Shown here: positions 1 through 9,736 of the stretch, in pieces
Layout of the letters: the number at the start of each line of letters is the position of its first letter
Numbering within the stretch: the first letter of the stretch is position 1
Source of the DNA: Hyphomonas chukchiensis
GTDB taxonomy: Bacteria; Pseudomonadota; Alphaproteobacteria; Caulobacterales; Hyphomonadaceae
Direction of reading: 5' to 3'
DNA: 64,000 nucleotides
Assembly: GCF_000682695.1 (NCBI RefSeq)
Contig: NZ_AWFG01000013.1
Span: 21,625-85,624 of the forward strand
Position numbers and translations under genes: made by a program
Notes under the pieces: model-generated
The model's database searches: none
What the model was told of the DNA's origin: nothing
The model's input: the letters and a program-made list of their open reading frames with translations, nothing else

Positions 1-310
1 CGAGCTCGGCCGAGCCATTCTCGCCGAGCAGCTTGTAGCGGTCGATCTTCACCTCTGTCTTCAGCGGACAATCGCTATTGTTGCGCCAGTCAGGCAGCAA
101 CTCGTCGAGCGCCTTCGGGTCGAGCACGATGCCCGACAGGATGTGCGCGCCGATCTCGCCGCCTTTTTCCAGAACGACGACCGAAAGGTCCTCGCCTTTC
201 TCATTGGCAAGCTGCTTGAATCGGATCGCTGCCGAGAGCCCGGCCGGGCCGCCGCCGACGATGACCAGATCATATTCCATCGACTCGCGCTGCGGGGCGT
301 CATCAGCCAT
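1..310 (-). CDS. Electron transfer flavoprotein-ubiquinone oxidoreductase (N-terminal part, cut by window edge)
   Basis: About 103 N-terminal residues are visible; the rest lies to the left of the window. The start is an ATG at 310 preceded by GAGGAG. After about 11 residues comes YDLVIVGGGPAGLSAAI, the Rossmann GxGxxG loop for FAD, then an LEKG segment and a GAHILSG motif typical of ETF-QO. The enzyme is a membrane-associated FAD/4Fe-4S protein that passes electrons from acyl-CoA dehydrogenases through ETF to ubiquinone. It is divergent from the uracil-DNA glycosylase gene with a 92-base gap. The family call is firm because GAHILSG and the following D-P-A-L-x-E-L-x-P-D-W pattern are characteristic; only the C-terminal Fe-S part cannot be checked. 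Confidence 0.9.
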   Translation of the reverse strand, partial: MADDAPQRESMEYDLVIVGGGPAGLSAAIRFKQLANEKGEDLSVVVLEKGGEIGAHILSGIVLDPKALDELLPDWRNNSDCPLKTEVKIDRYKLLGENGSAEL

Positions 311-402
311 TGGTAACTCCTCATTTTGGCGTGTAGGATACCGCCGTATATTTCAAACATTAAGCAATTACAGCCTGTTTCAAGAAGGTCCAGAGCGTCG
401 CA

Positions 403-1206
403 ATGTCCGCCCCTACGTCAACCGCAGCCCTTCAGGCCCTGACCGAGTGGTGGCAGGACATGGGCGTGGAAGTCGATTCGGCCCGCATTGACGCGCTGAT
501 GCGCGAGATAAAGCCACGCCAAAACCCGTCAAACACCCCCGCCAAACCCGACACTCCCCAAGCGAAACCCATGCAGCGCCGCTCTCGCGCACCCAGGAAT
601 TGGGTCACGGAAGCCGAAACAGCTGCTGCCGCCGCCGATTCGCTCGACGCGCTGAAGGCGGCCATCGAGGCTTTCGAGGGCTGCCCCCTGAAATCTTCCT
701 GTGAAAACACGGTCGTATTTGACGGCGTGCAGGGCGCAGACCTGATGGTGATTGGCGAAGGCCCGGGAGCCGAAGAGGACCGACGCGGCCTGCCTTTCAT
801 CGGCAAGGCCGGGCAGCTGCTCGACAAGATGCTGGCGGCCATCAATCGCTCGCGGGCCGAGAACACGTTCATCACCAATGTCACCTACTGGCGCCCGCCG
901 GGGAACCGGAACCCGGAAGACGAGGAACTCGACGTATGCCGCCCCTTCGTCGAACGGATGATCGTGCTGGGCAAGCCCAAGCTGATCATCGCAGCGGGCG
1001 GTGTTCCGGCCAAGGCCTTGCTGGGCAAGAGCGATGGCATCATGCGCCTGCGCGGCACCGAACATGTCTTTCAAACGCAAGACGGGACCAGCATTCCGCT
1101 GATCCCGATCCTGCACCCGGCCTATTTGCTCCGCCGCCCCCAGGACAAGTCCCGCGCCTGGCGGGACCTGTTGCTGGTGGAGCAGCGGCTCAAAGAGCTC
1201 GCCTGA
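403..1206 (+). CDS. Uracil-DNA glycosylase, family 4/5 type
   Basis: 267 residues. The N-terminal ~90 residues are low-complexity (Ala/Pro/Lys-rich) and look like a linker. The catalytic core starts near Cys94-x5-Cys100, likely Fe-S ligands, followed by the uracil-binding loop GEGPGAEEDRRGLPFIG (about 118-134), a conserved NVTYWRPPGNR stretch, and the HPAYLLR motif near the C-terminus. A further Cys lies in DVCRPF. Family 4 enzymes excise uracil arising from cytosine deamination and carry a 4Fe-4S cluster; I see three clear candidate ligands, so the fourth is uncertain. The start is an ATG with AAGAAGG upstream. It is convergent with the hemerythrin gene, whose stop is the next base. Confidence 0.92.
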   Translation: MSAPTSTAALQALTEWWQDMGVEVDSARIDALMREIKPRQNPSNTPAKPDTPQAKPMQRRSRAPRNWVTEAETAAAAADSLDALKAAIEAFEGCPLKSSCENTVVFDGVQGADLMVIGEGPGAEEDRRGLPFIGKAGQLLDKMLAAINRSRAENTFITNVTYWRPPGNRNPEDEELDVCRPFVERMIVLGKPKLIIAAGGVPAKALLGKSDGIMRLRGTEHVFQTQDGTSIPLIPILHPAYLLRRPQDKSRAWRDLLLVEQRLKELA

Positions 1207-1683
1207 CTATTCCTCCATTTCCTCTTCGACTTTCTTGTCGACGAGGCCGCGTTCTTTCTTCTTACGCGTGTCGAACTTGTCCGCCATTTCACCTGAGGAA
1301 TCCGCGCCCAGCACCTTGCGGGCGGTCGCAAAGATCTCTTCTTCTTCCTCTTTCATGTGGTGCTCATAGCGTTCGCGCATCGTCTTGAAGCGCGTCAGCC
1401 AGCCCGGCGAACTGAAATCCATGTCTTCGATATCCTGAATCATCTCGTCGACTTCATGGTGCTCTGAAACGGAGTGGCGTGCCTTGGGCTGGCCTTTCGA
1501 GTCTTCCATCAACGGGGCGTAGAAGGCTTCCTCTTCGGCAGCAGCGTGCGCGCCGATATCATAGTAGAATGTCTTCCAGAGTTTCCGGCGCTCGTCGCTG
1601 TCGCCGGACGTCTCGGCGAGGCTCGCGAGCATGTCGCGCTGGCGGTCATGGTCAGATTTGAGACGGTCATAGATGCTGGTCAT
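1207..1683 (-). CDS. Hemerythrin HHE cation-binding domain protein
   Basis: 158 residues from an ATG at 1683 with AAGGAAA upstream; an in-frame start 23 codons earlier lacks a ribosome binding site. The body is all-helical and acidic. Likely metal ligands are visible as H15 (SDHDR), H39 and E43 (IGAHAAAEEE), H68-H69 with E72 (SEHHEVDE), and H101-H102 with E106 (YEHHMKEEEEEI). This matches the HHE/hemerythrin di-iron bundle. The last ~25 residues are Lys/Glu-rich and probably disordered. Relatives are proposed to bind oxygen or nitric oxide or to act in iron homeostasis; the exact role cannot be read from sequence. It is a cytoplasmic protein with no signal peptide. Confidence 0.85.
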   Translation of the reverse strand: MTSIYDRLKSDHDRQRDMLASLAETSGDSDERRKLWKTFYYDIGAHAAAEEEAFYAPLMEDSKGQPKARHSVSEHHEVDEMIQDIEDMDFSSPGWLTRFKTMRERYEHHMKEEEEEIFATARKVLGADSSGEMADKFDTRKKKERGLVDKKVEEEMEE

Positions 1684-1774
1684 GTGCGTTTTCCTTGTGC
1701 ATTGGGGATTGGACATGGAACGCAGCTGACCCAAGAGAGTTCCTGATATCACAAGCGCCTGCTAGGGATTTCCA

Positions 1775-2458
1775 ATGCCCGCTCCCCTTTCCGTCATTAT
1801 TCCCACACTGAACGCCGCCTATGACCTGCCGCTATGTCTCGAAAGCCTGATGCCAGGGCTTGAGTCCGGGCTGATCCGCGAGGTCATTGTGTGCGATGCC
1901 TTTTCCGAAGACGGAACAGAGGCCATAGCTCAGGCGTCCGGGGCCACCTATATCGCGACAGCAAAGGGCCGAGGCCGGCAGCTGATTGCCGGAACCGAAG
2001 CCGCACGCGGCGACTGGTTCCTGTTCCTCCATGCCGACACCATCCTGTCGCGCGAGTGGGCCGAGCGCGTTTCTGACCATATTCGTGATCGTCCCGGTCA
2101 TGCTGGCGCCTTCCGTCTCAAGTATCGCTCCGACGACAAGCGTGCGCGCTGGCTGGAATCGCGCGCCAACCGCCGCGCGCGGTGGCTCGGCTTGCCCTAT
2201 GGCGATCAGGGCCTGCTGATCTCGCGCGAGCTTTATGACGATGTGGGCGGCTTCCCGGATGTGCGCCTGATGGAAGACGTCATGATCGTGCGGGCTGTCG
2301 GCAAGAACAGGCTGAGCTTCCTAGACGCAGAAGCGCGCACTTCGGCCGTGAAGTATGAGCGCGATGGCTGGCGCCGCCGCGCGTGGAAGAATTCCTGGAT
2401 GCTGGCGCGTTTCCTTCTGGGCGTCAGCCCGGACAAGCTCGCCAAGGAATATACCTAG
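1775..2458 (+). CDS. GT2-type glycosyltransferase, TIGR04283 family (rSAM/selenodomain-associated transferase 2)
   Basis: 227 residues beginning PLSVIIPTLNAA, the usual family 2 glycosyltransferase N-terminus. An FLHADT motif (DxD-like nucleotide-sugar site) lies near residue 90, followed by the GLPYGDQGLLISRELYDDVGGFP block and an LMEDVMIVRAVG segment, the acceptor-side signature of TIGR04283. Members commonly sit next to TIGR04282 transferases and ArsS-like radical SAM proteins and are often annotated as arsenosugar biosynthesis glycosyltransferases. The TIGR04282 partner is present at 3055, separated by a small convergent lipoprotein gene; no ArsS-type radical SAM is seen adjacent. Its stop codon overlaps the stop of that lipoprotein gene. 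Confidence 0.88.
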   Translation: MPAPLSVIIPTLNAAYDLPLCLESLMPGLESGLIREVIVCDAFSEDGTEAIAQASGATYIATAKGRGRQLIAGTEAARGDWFLFLHADTILSREWAERVSDHIRDRPGHAGAFRLKYRSDDKRARWLESRANRRARWLGLPYGDQGLLISRELYDDVGGFPDVRLMEDVMIVRAVGKNRLSFLDAEARTSAVKYERDGWRRRAWKNSWMLARFLLGVSPDKLAKEYT

Positions 2459-2991
2459 TCTTCGGTCCAGAATGCTTCCGTGCCGAAATCCTCGCCATGG
2501 GCAGCGATCAGATAGGCCTTGAAGGCGGCAAGGTCGCTCACGCGGCAGGAATAGTTGTCCACGCGTTCGAGCCCATATTTCGTCAACATCTCAGCCTCGG
2601 TGTCATTGCACGCGGGCATCGCGAACTCGTAGGTTGGCACATGTGTGGCTGCGCCCGCGCGAATATGGGCGACGAGATAGTGGTAACTGACCTCCGGCTC
2701 ATCACGCATCTCGACCTCGGCGAGATAGACCGGGTTCGTGTCCTCCGCTCTCAGCACCTGGAAGCGCACGCGCAGCGGCTTTTCCTCGGCCTCTTCCCGT
2801 GGCGGGGTTATCTCATAGACGCCGTCTTCACCGACCATCACATTGCGACAATCGTCAGCGAGGCAGAGGACAACGCCATCATACGGCAAATTGACTTGCT
2901 CGCCGGGCGGGATCAGCGGCACTTCGCTGTAAAAGCAGGCAGAGAGCGCTGCGAGACTCGCCAGAGCTGTCAGGATACGAAACGGGACCAT
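2455..2991 (-). CDS. Small lipoprotein of unknown function
   Basis: 178 residues from the ATG at 2991, chosen because GGAGGGAG stands just upstream; the open frame continues 103 codons further upstream without support. The N-terminus MVPFRILTALASLAALSAC is a lipoprotein signal peptide with lipobox L-S-A-C. The mature part has several cysteines (LADDCRN, MPACND, YSCRV) that could form disulfides in the periplasm. I recognise no domain. It lies between two rSAM/selenodomain-associated transferases on the opposite strand, and the 4-base stop overlap with the upstream transferase is tail to tail. Confidence 0.75.
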   Translation of the reverse strand: MVPFRILTALASLAALSACFYSEVPLIPPGEQVNLPYDGVVLCLADDCRNVMVGEDGVYEITPPREEAEEKPLRVRFQVLRAEDTNPVYLAEVEMRDEPEVSYHYLVAHIRAGAATHVPTYEFAMPACNDTEAEMLTKYGLERVDNYSCRVSDLAAFKAYLIAAHGEDFGTEAFWTED

Positions 2992-3054
2992 GAACTTTCT
3001 CCCTCCACTGAATTCCAGCTTTCCTCTGGTTAGGGTCGAAAGTAAGGCCAAGCG

Positions 3055-3654
3055 ATGACAAAAGCGACCCTGCTCATCTATGCTAAACCGCCCCGCATGG
3101 GCCTTGCCAAGACGCGGCTGGCTGCCGGCCTCGGCCTCACCGAAGCGCGCCGTGTGGCGCACTTTACCCTCGCACGTACGATGCGGACTGCGCGCAGCGG
3201 ATACTGGACACCCCTTCTCTACACCGCACCTGATAGCGCCCTGGACGATAGCATTGGCGGTCTCTGGCCAGCCACCCTGACACGTCGTAGCCAGGGGCAT
3301 GGCGGGCTGACCGAGCGCCTCGACAAGGGGCTTGCCGAAGCGCGGTCTGGCCCGGTCCTGTTCATCGGCGCCGACGCTCCGGACCTGTCACCAGCCCTCT
3401 TGCGAGCTGCCATCCGCACGCTGCAGACCCACGATGCTGTATTCGGCCCGGCGCGGGATGGCGGCTTCTGGCTGTTCGGCCTCAACAAGGGCCCGCGTAC
3501 CCGGTCGCCGTTCGGCAAGGTGCGCTGGTCAGGGCCGCACGCGATGGAAGACGTGTGGGGAAACCTTCCACCGCATGCGCGTGTCGGTCTTCTGCCCATG
3601 CTGATTGATATTGATGAGGCAAATGACTGGCATGCGTGGAATGCAGTCCGCTGA
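3055..3654 (+). CDS. TIGR04282 family transferase (DUF2064; rSAM/selenodomain-associated transferase 1)
   Basis: 199 residues. The N-terminus LLIYAKPPRMGLAKTRLA resembles the G-x-x-KTRL nucleotide-binding loop of MobA/CofC-like nucleotidyltransferases. Further on come LFIGADAPDLSPALL (metal-binding D-x-P-x-L) and FGPARDGGFWLFGL, both hallmarks of DUF2064. It is probably a sugar or nucleotidyl transferase working with the TIGR04283 protein at 1775, as these two families are neighbours in many genomes; the substrate is unknown. The start ATG overlaps nothing and is followed 80 bases after the stop by the BLUF gene. Confidence 0.88.
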   Translation: MTKATLLIYAKPPRMGLAKTRLAAGLGLTEARRVAHFTLARTMRTARSGYWTPLLYTAPDSALDDSIGGLWPATLTRRSQGHGGLTERLDKGLAEARSGPVLFIGADAPDLSPALLRAAIRTLQTHDAVFGPARDGGFWLFGLNKGPRTRSPFGKVRWSGPHAMEDVWGNLPPHARVGLLPMLIDIDEANDWHAWNAVR

Positions 3655-3735
3655 GCAGTGAAATTAATTTATGTTATCGCTTGAGCGCGTGAATGCCTGT
3701 GGATTAACCTCTGATTTCACACGTTAGGGGACAGC

Positions 3736-4140
3736 ATGTACCGGCTTATCTATATCAGCTCCGCGTCCGAAGATATTTCCGCAACGGACATTCGGGATAT
3801 CCTTACAACCGCTGTGTCCAATAACCGGGATATGGAGATCACAGGCCTGTTGATGTACAACGGACTGAACTTCATGCAGGTGCTTGAAGGCAAGCGGGAC
3901 GATATCGAACCCCTCTTCGAGAAGATCTCCAATGATAAGCGGCATGTGTCTGTCGCCTCCATTCTTCAGGGCGATGCCGACACGCGGATTTTTGCGCCAT
4001 GGGCCATGCTGTTCAAGAAGGTGAAACCTGAAACGGCTGAAGATGATGTGCCTGAGGTGACCATGTCCGAAATCATGGCGCTCGACATGCCGGACAACGT
4101 GCGCACGATCATCAAGAATTTCGACAACCTGTTGGGCTGA
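3736..4140 (+). CDS. Short BLUF-domain blue-light photoreceptor
   Basis: 134 residues, essentially a lone BLUF domain plus a short C-terminal extension. BLUF proteins bind FAD non-covalently and sense blue light through a Tyr/Gln pair. Here the Tyr is Y6 (LIYISS), the Asn N30 (NNRDMEITG), the Gln Q48 (FMQVLEG), and the semi-conserved Trp is in FAPWAM. All key positions are present, so it should be photoactive. There is no attached output domain, so signalling would be by protein contact, as in PixD- or BlrB-type proteins. AGGGGACAG precedes the start. A second BLUF protein lies at 40161. Confidence 0.95.
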   Translation: MYRLIYISSASEDISATDIRDILTTAVSNNRDMEITGLLMYNGLNFMQVLEGKRDDIEPLFEKISNDKRHVSVASILQGDADTRIFAPWAMLFKKVKPETAEDDVPEVTMSEIMALDMPDNVRTIIKNFDNLLG

Positions 4141-4186
4141 TGACACCAGCCTGAATCCACAGGTTCTACGCATTACCTCCAAATAT

Positions 4187-4201
4187 GTTCTTGTTTTGTT
4201 C
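4187..4201 (+). promoter_or_regulatory. LexA-type SOS box, GTTC-N7-GTTC
   Basis: GTTC at 4187-4190 and GTTC at 4198-4201 are separated by exactly seven bases (TTGTTTT). This direct repeat is the known LexA operator of Alphaproteobacteria. It lies 17 bases upstream of the proposed start of the radical SAM gene and overlaps an earlier in-frame ATG at 4185, which argues that the real start is downstream. Binding itself is inferred. Confidence 0.6.
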
Positions 4202-4217
4202 TTGCTCTTGTGGGCAC

Positions 4218-5360
4218 ATGAGCCCCATGAGGACAGGACAGAAACTCAAGCCTACGGGCCGCGTGACGCTGATCGACACGCAGCAGGCCGTCGAACGGTC
4301 TGACCAGCGCGGGCGCGGCGCAGTGTCCAACCAGACTGGCCGGTTCGAGCCCGAAACGCGTCACACCTTCGATGACGGCTGGGATACTGTCGAAGAGGCA
4401 GCCGCCCGTATCGACACGACGCTGACGCGTGAAGCGGCCAAGACGATCATCACCTTCAACAAGTCACCCGACATTTCGTTTGACCGTTCGATCAACCCCT
4501 ACCGGGGCTGTGAGCATGGATGCATCTATTGTTTCGCCCGGCCCAGCCATGCCTATGGCGGCCTCTCTGCCGGGCTTGATTTCGAAAGCAGGCTCTTCTT
4601 CAAACCGAACGCGCCGGAATTGCTGAAGCGGGAATTGTCCCGCCCCGGCTATCGCCCTCGCTCAATCGCGCTGGGCATCAACACCGATGCCTTCCAGCCG
4701 GTGGAACGCGAATTGGGACTGACGCGCGAACTGCTGAAAATCCTGTCGGACTATCGCCACCCCGTCAGCCTCCTTACCAAATCCTCCCTGATAGAACGTG
4801 ATATCGACCTGATGGCGCCCATGGCAGAAGCAGGGCTGCTGCGCGTCGGCGTCTCGATCACCACGCTGGATCGCACCCTCGCGCGCAAGATGGAGCCGCG
4901 CGCGGCAACGCCCTCACGGCGGCTGCAGACCATCCGCGCGCTTTCGGACGCGGGCATACCGGTAACGGTCATGACCGCCCCCATCATTCCCGGGCTGACC
5001 GACCATGAGATCGAGCACCTCCTGGAGGCCGCCGCTGAACATGGGGCCACAGGCGCCGGCTATGTTCTGCTGCGCCTGCCGCATGAGATAAAGGACCTCT
5101 TCCATGAATGGCTGGTGACCCACGTGCCTGATCGCGCGGCGAAAGTGATCAACACGATCCGCGAAATGCGGGGCGGCAAGGATTATGATGCCCGCTGGTT
5201 TGAGCGCGGCAGCGGGCGTGGTCCCGTTGCGCAGATAATTTCGCAGCGCTTTGCCCGGGAGACCCGGCGGCTTGGCCTCGACACGCCCCGCCCCGCGTTG
5301 CGAACAGACCTGTTCCAGCCACCGGTCGCTCCAAATGGCCAGCTGCGGTTTGGTTTTTGA
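4218..5360 (+). CDS. PA0069 family radical SAM protein
   Basis: 380 residues from the ATG at 4218; an ATG nine bases later (4227) is equally possible, and neither has a strong ribosome binding site. The N-terminus carries the family RGRGAVSNQTGRFE stretch. The radical SAM cluster motif is in NPYRGCEHGCIYCFARP, giving C-x3-C-x2-C. GINTDAFQPVE and LLTKSSLIERD follow, as in spore photoproduct lyase-like proteins. PA0069-type proteins have no proven reaction; a nucleic acid repair or modification role has been suggested from their similarity to SplB. The upstream LexA-type box supports a DNA-damage link here. Confidence 0.9.
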   Translation: MSPMRTGQKLKPTGRVTLIDTQQAVERSDQRGRGAVSNQTGRFEPETRHTFDDGWDTVEEAAARIDTTLTREAAKTIITFNKSPDISFDRSINPYRGCEHGCIYCFARPSHAYGGLSAGLDFESRLFFKPNAPELLKRELSRPGYRPRSIALGINTDAFQPVERELGLTRELLKILSDYRHPVSLLTKSSLIERDIDLMAPMAEAGLLRVGVSITTLDRTLARKMEPRAATPSRRLQTIRALSDAGIPVTVMTAPIIPGLTDHEIEHLLEAAAEHGATGAGYVLLRLPHEIKDLFHEWLVTHVPDRAAKVINTIREMRGGKDYDARWFERGSGRGPVAQIISQRFARETRRLGLDTPRPALRTDLFQPPVAPNGQLRFGF

Positions 5361-7678
<2,318 letters not shown>

Positions 7679-7720
7679 GTGTGCCTTTTCCTCGCCACCA
7701 AGCCGTGCTTGTCTTGGGGA

Positions 7721-8293
7721 ATGGTAACAAGATCAACCCTGGACCCCATTGAAGAGGCACGCGCCCGAGTTCGGCTGCGCTATCTGCGCGCCCGCAAGGT
7801 CCATCCCGGCATCTCGCAGATCGGCCTGGCCGCCGAGCGCCTGACGCGCAAGTCAGGGGCAAAGAAACTGCCCGCCGTGCAGATCCTGCAGCGCCGCTGG
7901 CGGGAAATCGTCGGCGAGAAGCTCTATCCCTTCTGCCGCCCGGAGAGGATTACCGGCGGCAAGGACGGCCGCGTGCTGACTCTGCGCGTCATTCCGCAGG
8001 CCGCACCTCTGGTGCAGCACCAGGCCGAGACGATCCGCCAGCGCGTCTCGGTATCGGCAGGCGGCGACATCGTTGCGATCAAGATCGTGCAGGGCGCCCT
8101 GACGACCAGCGAGCCCGCCGCGCCGCGCCGCAAGAAGCGCCCCCTTACCGCAGCAGAGCGGCAGGCCCTCGAAGCGCGGACCGCCGGCATTCAGGATTCC
8201 AGCCTGCGCGCAGCGATTGTTGCGCTGGGCGCAGCTGTGCTAACCGCAGACGACTCCGATACTTCCACCCCGGACTCGCGTCCGGCCACGTAG
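7721..8293 (+). CDS. DciA-like protein (DUF721), putative replicative helicase loader
   Basis: 190 residues from the ATG at 7721; the frame is open 35 codons further upstream, but that part lies over mutY. The DUF721 core is seen around LQRRWREIVGEKLYPFCRPERI followed by a beta-rich stretch LTLRVIPQAAPLVQHQAETI. DciA proteins help load DnaB helicase in bacteria lacking DnaC/DnaI. The C-terminal ~60 residues are Arg/Lys/Ala-rich and probably disordered. The order mutY, DUF721, dsbA-like, smc recurs in related Caulobacterales as far as I recall, which supports the call. Confidence 0.8.
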   Translation: MVTRSTLDPIEEARARVRLRYLRARKVHPGISQIGLAAERLTRKSGAKKLPAVQILQRRWREIVGEKLYPFCRPERITGGKDGRVLTLRVIPQAAPLVQHQAETIRQRVSVSAGGDIVAIKIVQGALTTSEPAAPRRKKRPLTAAERQALEARTAGIQDSSLRAAIVALGAAVLTADDSDTSTPDSRPAT

Positions 8294-8319
8294 ACCTCCT
8301 GTCCTGAAGGCCCGTTTCA

Positions 8320-8985
8320 ATGTCTCTGATTCCTCGCCCGTCCGCACTTGTCACGGCTCTTGCTTTCCTTATCGCCGCCTGCGGCAATGCAACCGGAGAT
8401 GCCGCAAAGCCAGCGCCCACTGAAGCGCCTGCCGCGCCAGCCATACTGGGGCACATCAAGGGCGCCGCCGACGCGCCGCTGACCGTCATCGAATATGCCT
8501 CGCCGACCTGCTCGCACTGCAAGCATTTCCACGACGATGTCATGCCGACGGTCGAAGAAAAGTTCATCGCCACGGGCAAAGTAAAGTTCATCTTCCGGGA
8601 ATATCCGCTGAACGATATCGACGTTGTTGCCTATGCGATGGCCAACTGCGCCGGCGAGGACAAATTTTTTGACGTGCTGGATGACCTGTTTGAGCACCAG
8701 CAGGACATCTTCGATGCCTCCAAGTCCGGGACGATCAAGCAAATCCTCCTCGATATCGCTGCGCGACACGGCATCGCGGACGAAAAAGCCTTTGATGCCT
8801 GCACGGTAAACCGGGCAATCCGCCAGCGCATTGCAGACACGATCATGACCGGCGACACTTTCGGCGTGCACGCTACGCCGACGTTTGTGGTCAACGGACA
8901 GGTCAAACCAGCTGATCAGGACGCCCGCTCCGGCGAAACATTCGAGGCCTATCTGAACGGCGAACTGGCCAAGCTGTCTGAATAG
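8320..8985 (+). CDS. DsbA-family thiol-disulfide lipoprotein (first of a tandem pair)
   Basis: 221 residues. A lipoprotein signal ends in lipobox I-A-A-C near residue 21, followed by a Pro/Ala-rich linker. The thioredoxin fold has the active site C-S-H-C in SPTCSHCKHFHDD and the cis-proline loop in HATPTFVVNG. This is the DsbA/BdbD (thioredoxin_4) type, likely an envelope-anchored oxidase or isomerase. It follows the DciA-like gene by 26 bases and precedes a close paralogue at 9050; the two share spacing and many blocks (IEYASPTC, REYP, DIDV, YAMA, CAG, KFF), so they arose by duplication. Confidence 0.9.
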   Translation: MSLIPRPSALVTALAFLIAACGNATGDAAKPAPTEAPAAPAILGHIKGAADAPLTVIEYASPTCSHCKHFHDDVMPTVEEKFIATGKVKFIFREYPLNDIDVVAYAMANCAGEDKFFDVLDDLFEHQQDIFDASKSGTIKQILLDIAARHGIADEKAFDACTVNRAIRQRIADTIMTGDTFGVHATPTFVVNGQVKPADQDARSGETFEAYLNGELAKLSE

Positions 8986-9049
8986 GCGGCTCGGCACACA
9001 GCATTAACGATTTGGCAACCAACCCGACTCAATTCTTAACGCGAAGGTT

Positions 9050-9721
9050 ATGATGATGGAACGCATCTCCAGACGAACCGCTTTGGCCGCCGTTTCGGCG
9101 TTGGCTCTTGCTGCCTGTGGCGGCAGCGACGATAGCGCAACGAGCCCCAAGAAGACCGGAAACGACCCGGCCGCGATCGGACACGTTGTCGGTTCGGCTG
9201 ATGCGCCCGTGACATTTATCGAATACGCTTCACCCACCTGCCCGGCCTGCAAGTATTTCCACGACTCTGTCCTGCCGGAGATCACCGAGAAATACATCTC
9301 CACAGGTAAAGTCCGCATGGTCTACCGGGAATATCCGGTTCACGACATCGACGTGCCCGCCTACGCGATGGCGCTGTGCGCAGGCGACGACAAGTTCTTT
9401 GCCGTGCTGGACGACATGTTTGAACACCAGTCCGGCATCACCGATGCGGCCCGCAATGGCGTGCTGAAAGCGGCGCTGGTCGCGATTGGCGAGCGCCACG
9501 GGATCGCCGACGAAGCCGCTTTCGATGCTTGTATGGCGGATGAGACCATTCGGAACCGCCTGAAGGCGACATATGACGAAGCCCAGAAAGACGGCGTCGA
9601 CAGCACCCCGACATTCATTTTCAACGGCCAGGTGTCTCGCTTCGAAGGTGACATCCGCACGGTCGAAGGCTTTTCAGCGAAGCTTGATTCCTTGCTCGCT
9701 GGCGACACGGCAGGACAATAA
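9050..9721 (+). CDS. DsbA-family thiol-disulfide lipoprotein (second of a tandem pair)
   Basis: 223 residues. The N-terminus has a twin-arginine-like RISRRTALAA stretch and a lipobox L-A-A-C, so export as a lipoprotein, perhaps through Tat, is likely. The active site is C-P-A-C (SPTCPACKYFHD), different from the C-S-H-C of its upstream paralogue, and the cis-Pro loop is in STPTFIFNG. The dipeptide between the cysteines tunes redox potential in this family, so the pair may have divided roles. smc begins 16 bases after its stop. Confidence 0.9.
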   Translation: MMMERISRRTALAAVSALALAACGGSDDSATSPKKTGNDPAAIGHVVGSADAPVTFIEYASPTCPACKYFHDSVLPEITEKYISTGKVRMVYREYPVHDIDVPAYAMALCAGDDKFFAVLDDMFEHQSGITDAARNGVLKAALVAIGERHGIADEAAFDACMADETIRNRLKATYDEAQKDGVDSTPTFIFNGQVSRFEGDIRTVEGFSAKLDSLLAGDTAGQ

Positions 9722-9736
9722 GGATATGAGGCCGGC

